Assembly (NCBI RefSeq): GCF_029955155.1
Contig: NZ_JAPNOZ010000012.1
Location: forward strand, 1,185,753 to 1,249,752
Source: Psychrobacillus sp. NEAU-3TGS
GTDB taxonomy: Bacteria > Bacillota > Bacilli > Bacillales_A > Planococcaceae
Reading direction: 5' to 3'
Length of the DNA: 64,000 nt
Below are positions 61,350 to 64,000 of the stretch, one piece after another. Position 1 is the stretch's first letter. The number at the start of each line of letters is the position of its first letter. The notes under the pieces were generated by a model. The model saw only the letters and a program-made list of their open reading frames with translations. It did no database searches and was not told the DNA's origin. The position numbers and the translations under genes were made by a program.

Positions 61350-62570
61350 TTACTTCTTCGTAAGGTTTTGCAAAAGATCTTTGACAATAGAAGCCCAGCT
61401 ATACTCATTTAGCGCAAGTTGTCTTCCGCTTTGTTTCATTTTTTCCCGATTTTCTTCATCCATTTCGACAAAATGGAACATAGTTTCTGCTATAGAATCG
61501 ACATTTTCAGGTTTTGCGACTAATCCAATGTTGTTATCGGTCACGATTCGCGCACTTTCTCCTTTTCCGCAGTAGAGCACTGGTACACCAGAAGATGCTG
61601 CTGGGAAAATTTTGGATGGGCGTGCCCCTTCAAACAAAGCGATATCGCGTAATGGCACGATACTTACATCCGTTACCGAAAATAGCTTCGGCATTTCTTT
61701 TAAAGGTAAGTGGCCTAAAAAAGTAAGATTTTGCAGACCTAATTCTTTCGCTAGCTGATGAAGTTTTTCTTCTTCTGGACCTGCTCCTGCGATTAAAAAA
61801 TGGGCATGTGGAACAGTTTCTTGCATTTTTTTAGCTGCATATAATATAAACTCTAATCCTTGTGCATAACCAAGATTACCACCATAGGCAAAGACAAATT
61901 TATCTTGTAAGTCGAATTTCTCTACATACTCCGAATTTTTTTCTGCCGGTTGGAAAAAGTTTGTGTTTACGCCATTTGGTAAAACAAATACTTTATCCTC
62001 TGGTTGAGAGTGATTAATAATATACGATCTAATACCATCTGTAGCAGTAGCAATTTTCCAAGAATGTTTGTATAAAAACGACTCTAAAATTTCCGCAAGC
62101 TTAATAAAAAACTTATTTTTTACAAGTCCTAGCTTCACAGCAGACTCCGGCCAAACATCCGCCACATTGAAAACAAATTTCGCTCCTTTTAGTTTGGCAC
62201 TAAGTAGGCCAGTTAACCCTAAAAAGATTGGCGGAGAATTTACAATGATAACATCTACTTTTCCTGCTTTCATTAGCCCGTAAAATGAACTGAAAGTAAA
62301 GGAAAAATAAGACACTAATCGTTTATAGAAAGTTCCCTTTTTCGAAGGGTAAATCCAAGTTCGGTGGACAGGAATTCCGTCCCATTTTTCAAATTCATAT
62401 TTTTTCCCTTTATACTCATCCGGAATAATTCCATGTGGATGATGAGGAAAAGCAGTCACTACTTGAATATCATGCCCTTGAGCGAGAAGTTCTTTACTAA
62501 CCTCATATACACGGATTTGTGGAGCACCTGTTTCAGGTGGGAAATGTTGACATAAATATACGATACGCAT
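61350..62570 (-). CDS. Glycosyltransferase family 4 (WbuB-like)
   Basis: A ~406-residue GT-B glycosyltransferase. The N-terminal RIVYLCQHFPPETGAPQIRV and VVTAFPHHPHGIIPDEYKGK resemble WbuB-type enzymes. The C-terminal domain has FAYGGNLGYAQGLEFILYAA and the nucleotide-sugar motif SIVPLRDIALFEGARPSKIFP, with E-x7-E-like spacing. It probably adds a sugar to a surface polysaccharide or teichoic acid precursor. ATG 62570 has GCGGTG seven bases upstream; the GTG nine bases earlier lies within that site. It is adjacent to galU, pointing to a UDP-glucose-derived donor. Confidence 0.92.
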   Translation of the reverse strand: MRIVYLCQHFPPETGAPQIRVYEVSKELLAQGHDIQVVTAFPHHPHGIIPDEYKGKKYEFEKWDGIPVHRTWIYPSKKGTFYKRLVSYFSFTFSSFYGLMKAGKVDVIIVNSPPIFLGLTGLLSAKLKGAKFVFNVADVWPESAVKLGLVKNKFFIKLAEILESFLYKHSWKIATATDGIRSYIINHSQPEDKVFVLPNGVNTNFFQPAEKNSEYVEKFDLQDKFVFAYGGNLGYAQGLEFILYAAKKMQETVPHAHFLIAGAGPEEEKLHQLAKELGLQNLTFLGHLPLKEMPKLFSVTDVSIVPLRDIALFEGARPSKIFPAASSGVPVLYCGKGESARIVTDNNIGLVAKPENVDSIAETMFHFVEMDEENREKMKQSGRQLALNEYSWASIVKDLLQNLTKK

Positions 62571-62583
62571 AGCTTTCACCGCT

Positions 62584-63447
62584 TTAATCTTTCAATTTAT
62601 TCTTCAAGTACGCAAGTAACGGCTCTCTTAAATTGTCCCGTTTTAATGCGAAGTCAAAAGTTGCTTGTAAAAATCCAAATTTATCCCCAACGTCATATCG
62701 TTTTCCTTCGAATATGTAAGAGTAAATAGACTCTTTTGCTAACAATGAATCAATTGCATCCGTTAACTGGATCTCACCTTTCGCATCTGGTTGTACTTTT
62801 TCTAGTTCATCGAAAATGGCAGGTGATAAAATATAACGTCCTACAATCGCTTGGTTGGATGGTGCATTTTCAATTGAAGGCTTCTCCACTAAGCGCTTCA
62901 CTGTAAACAAATCATTATCTGATTCACTATATTCAACTATTCCGTATTTATGAACGTCTTCGTCTGGAACTTCATTGACACCTAAAATACTGCTTTCTAC
63001 TTCTTCGTACTTCTCAATCATTTGCTTTAAAGCAGGTACTTCAGCATCGATAATATCATCCGGTAGCAGAACCGCAAATGGTTCGTTGCCGATGAATTTT
63101 TTCGTGCATAAAATAGCATGTCCTAGTCCCAGTGGTTCTTTTTGACGCATATAATGAATGTCCACTAAGTTAGAAATATTCTCAACTGTCTCTAGTAATT
63201 CATGTTTCCCTGTATTTTTCAACAGAAGCTCTAACTCGATTGATTTGTCAAAATGGTCTTCCATCGATTTTTTGTTGCGTCCAGTTACGATAATAATATC
63301 TTCAATTCCCGAAGCAATCGCTTCTTCAATAATGTATTGTAAATTTGGTTTGTCTACGATTGGTAGCATTTCTTTTGGTAAAGCTTTCGTTGCAGGTAAG
63401 AAACGAGTTCCAAATCCTGCTGCAGGAATGACTGCCTTTTTTATCAT
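62584..63447 (-). CDS. galU: UTP-glucose-1-phosphate uridylyltransferase GalU/GtaB
   Basis: Makes UDP-glucose from UTP and glucose-1-phosphate for teichoic acid glucosylation and glycolipids. The 287 residues begin KKAVIPAAGFGTRFLPATKA, then LPKEMLPIVDKPNLQYIIEE, and contain GLGHAILCTKKFIGNEPFAV and LLPDDIIDAEVPALKQM. All are hallmarks of the family (GtaB in Bacillus). AAGGTGATGG precedes the ATG. The next gene downstream is the glycosyltransferase, ten bases on. Confidence 0.97.
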   Translation of the reverse strand: MIKKAVIPAAGFGTRFLPATKALPKEMLPIVDKPNLQYIIEEAIASGIEDIIIVTGRNKKSMEDHFDKSIELELLLKNTGKHELLETVENISNLVDIHYMRQKEPLGLGHAILCTKKFIGNEPFAVLLPDDIIDAEVPALKQMIEKYEEVESSILGVNEVPDEDVHKYGIVEYSESDNDLFTVKRLVEKPSIENAPSNQAIVGRYILSPAIFDELEKVQPDAKGEIQLTDAIDSLLAKESIYSYIFEGKRYDVGDKFGFLQATFDFALKRDNLREPLLAYLKNKLKD

Positions 63448-63467
63448 ATTCCATCACCTTTCGAATT

Positions 63468-63598
63468 ATCAGACTGTCTTGAAAACGCTTCTCAGTCGAG
63501 GCACGCAGGACAAGGCGGAAGCGAATTGAACTAAAGTTCATGAGCTTACAACGATGTGCAAGTAACGAAGAATGAAAGCGTTTGTCAACGGTCTGATC
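63468..63598. repeat. Interspersed intergenic repeat between galU and the next glycosyltransferase
   Basis: A ~130-base element with inversely related ends: ATCAGACTGTCTTGAAAACG at the left and GTTTGTCAACGGTCTGATC at the right, enclosing a moderately GC-rich core with GGCACGCAGGACAAGGCGG. Sequences with these ends occur between genes in related Lysinibacillus/Sporosarcina-type genomes, from memory. It contains no gene. Confidence 0.6.
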
Positions 63599-64000
63599 AG
63601 TATTTTTCATACAATGAAAGCATATAATGCGCATTATCTATCCAGCTATAATGCTCTTTCACATGAGCTACCCCGGCTTTTCCCATAACAGCTCGTAAAT
63701 CGCTGTTTCTTGCCAGTTTTTTAAATGCAGTTGCTAACTGGTCTGGACTATTTTTATCGACCACGATGCCAGTCACATCTTGGACGACTACTTCTGGTAA
63801 GCCGCCGACGTTCGATACGACAACCGGTACACCACAAGCCATTCCTTCCACCGCGGCAACGCCGAAGCTTTCACTGTCCTCTGTAGATGGTACAGCAAAA
63901 ATCGACATTTTACGAATTATAGCAGGTACTTCTGTGTTTGGAACTTTTCCAGTAAATGTAGTAACATCTGCTATCCCTAAATCTTTTGCTAGTTGTTCAT
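63597..64000 (-). CDS. Glycosyltransferase family 4 (5' end lies outside the window)
   Basis: The C-terminal ~133 codons of a GT-B enzyme, open to the window edge. The first visible residues read EQLAKDLGIADVTTFTGKVP and continue IIRKMSIFAVPSTEDSESFG. The donor-binding stretch is SESFGVAAVEGMACGVPVVV followed by SNVGGLPEVV, the usual E-x7-E motif of family 4. Donor and acceptor are unknown; the neighbours (galU, WbuB-like enzyme, LCP) suggest surface polysaccharide synthesis. Confidence 0.9.
   Translation of the reverse strand, partial: EQLAKDLGIADVTTFTGKVPNTEVPAIIRKMSIFAVPSTEDSESFGVAAVEGMACGVPVVVSNVGGLPEVVVQDVTGIVVDKNSPDQLATAFKKLARNSDLRAVMGKAGVAHVKEHYSWIDNAHYMLSLYEKY

Overview
The window comes from a motile, low-GC Gram-positive bacterium of the order Bacillales. 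The order comFA-comFC-yvyF-flgM-flgN-flgK-flgL-yviE-fliW-csrA-hag, with degSU, degV and yvyE next to it and flaG-fliD-fliS-fliT further on, is the order known from Bacillus subtilis. Strong GGAGG ribosome sites, many TTG starts and SigD-type promoters agree with this. Codon use and the intergenic repeats make a member of the Psychrobacillus/Sporosarcina/Lysinibacillus group (Planococcaceae/Caryophanaceae) my best guess, but that is inference. No rRNA, tRNA or CRISPR array was found.

Layout. 1-2.05 kb: the 5' two thirds of ilvD with CcpA- and CodY-like sites, and a small membrane protein. 2.1-7.3 kb: an accessory island with a decayed IS3-type transposase fragment, a type I toxin gene with a long hairpin over its stop codon, a YiiX-like papain-fold hydrolase, a trypsin-like protease fused to a NUC1 nuclease, and a divergent intracellular subtilisin (ispA) broken by one missing base. 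7.4-11.9 kb: two chemoreceptors and a LysM-NlpC/P60 endopeptidase. 12.0-14.8 kb: flaG-fliD-fliS-fliT behind a SigD promoter.

15.0-31.2 kb: a catabolic cluster, mostly on the minus strand. It encodes a TRAP importer (dctPQM), an IclR regulator, an SDR, a PPC-domain protein, an acyl-CoA synthetase, a thiolase/DUF35 pair, a complete lipoyl-dependent 2-oxoacid or acetoin dehydrogenase (E1 alpha, E1 beta, E2, E3) and a beta-hydroxyacid dehydrogenase. A divergent BASS-type transporter and a second SDR lie beyond it. The likely logic is import of an organic acid, activation to a CoA ester, beta-ketothiolytic cleavage and oxidation of the product; the substrate is not evident. 31.9-38.3 kb: sugar-nucleotide genes (epimerase, DegT aminotransferase, PglD-like acetyltransferase), a 993-residue two-headed glycosyltransferase and a small unknown protein, directly downstream of flagellin; they probably glycosylate it. 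These two blocks, about 23 kb, separate hag from flaG, which are adjacent in B. subtilis.

38.3-48.3 kb: hag (one-base frameshift), csrA, fliW, yviE, flgL, flgK, flgN, flgM, yvyF, comFC, comFA, degV and a lipoprotein. The hag leader carries a textbook CsrA hairpin and a SigD promoter. 48.4-53.9 kb: a NERD nuclease-like protein, degU and degS (with a 35-bp tandem duplication over its ribosome site), yvyE and a secreted CAP-domain protein. 54.3-64 kb: an interrupted small ORF, a LytB/LytC-like wall-hydrolase operon (SpoIID-domain, SH3 and seven-SH3 amidase proteins), an LCP ligase, two glycosyltransferases and galU.

Two sequence-level themes recur. First, arrays of a short AATCGCAAGAT-type unit fill three intergenic regions. 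Second, genes that are otherwise intact (ispA, hag, probably the pglD-like start) each lack a single A, which suggests either assembly errors or real slippage mutations.
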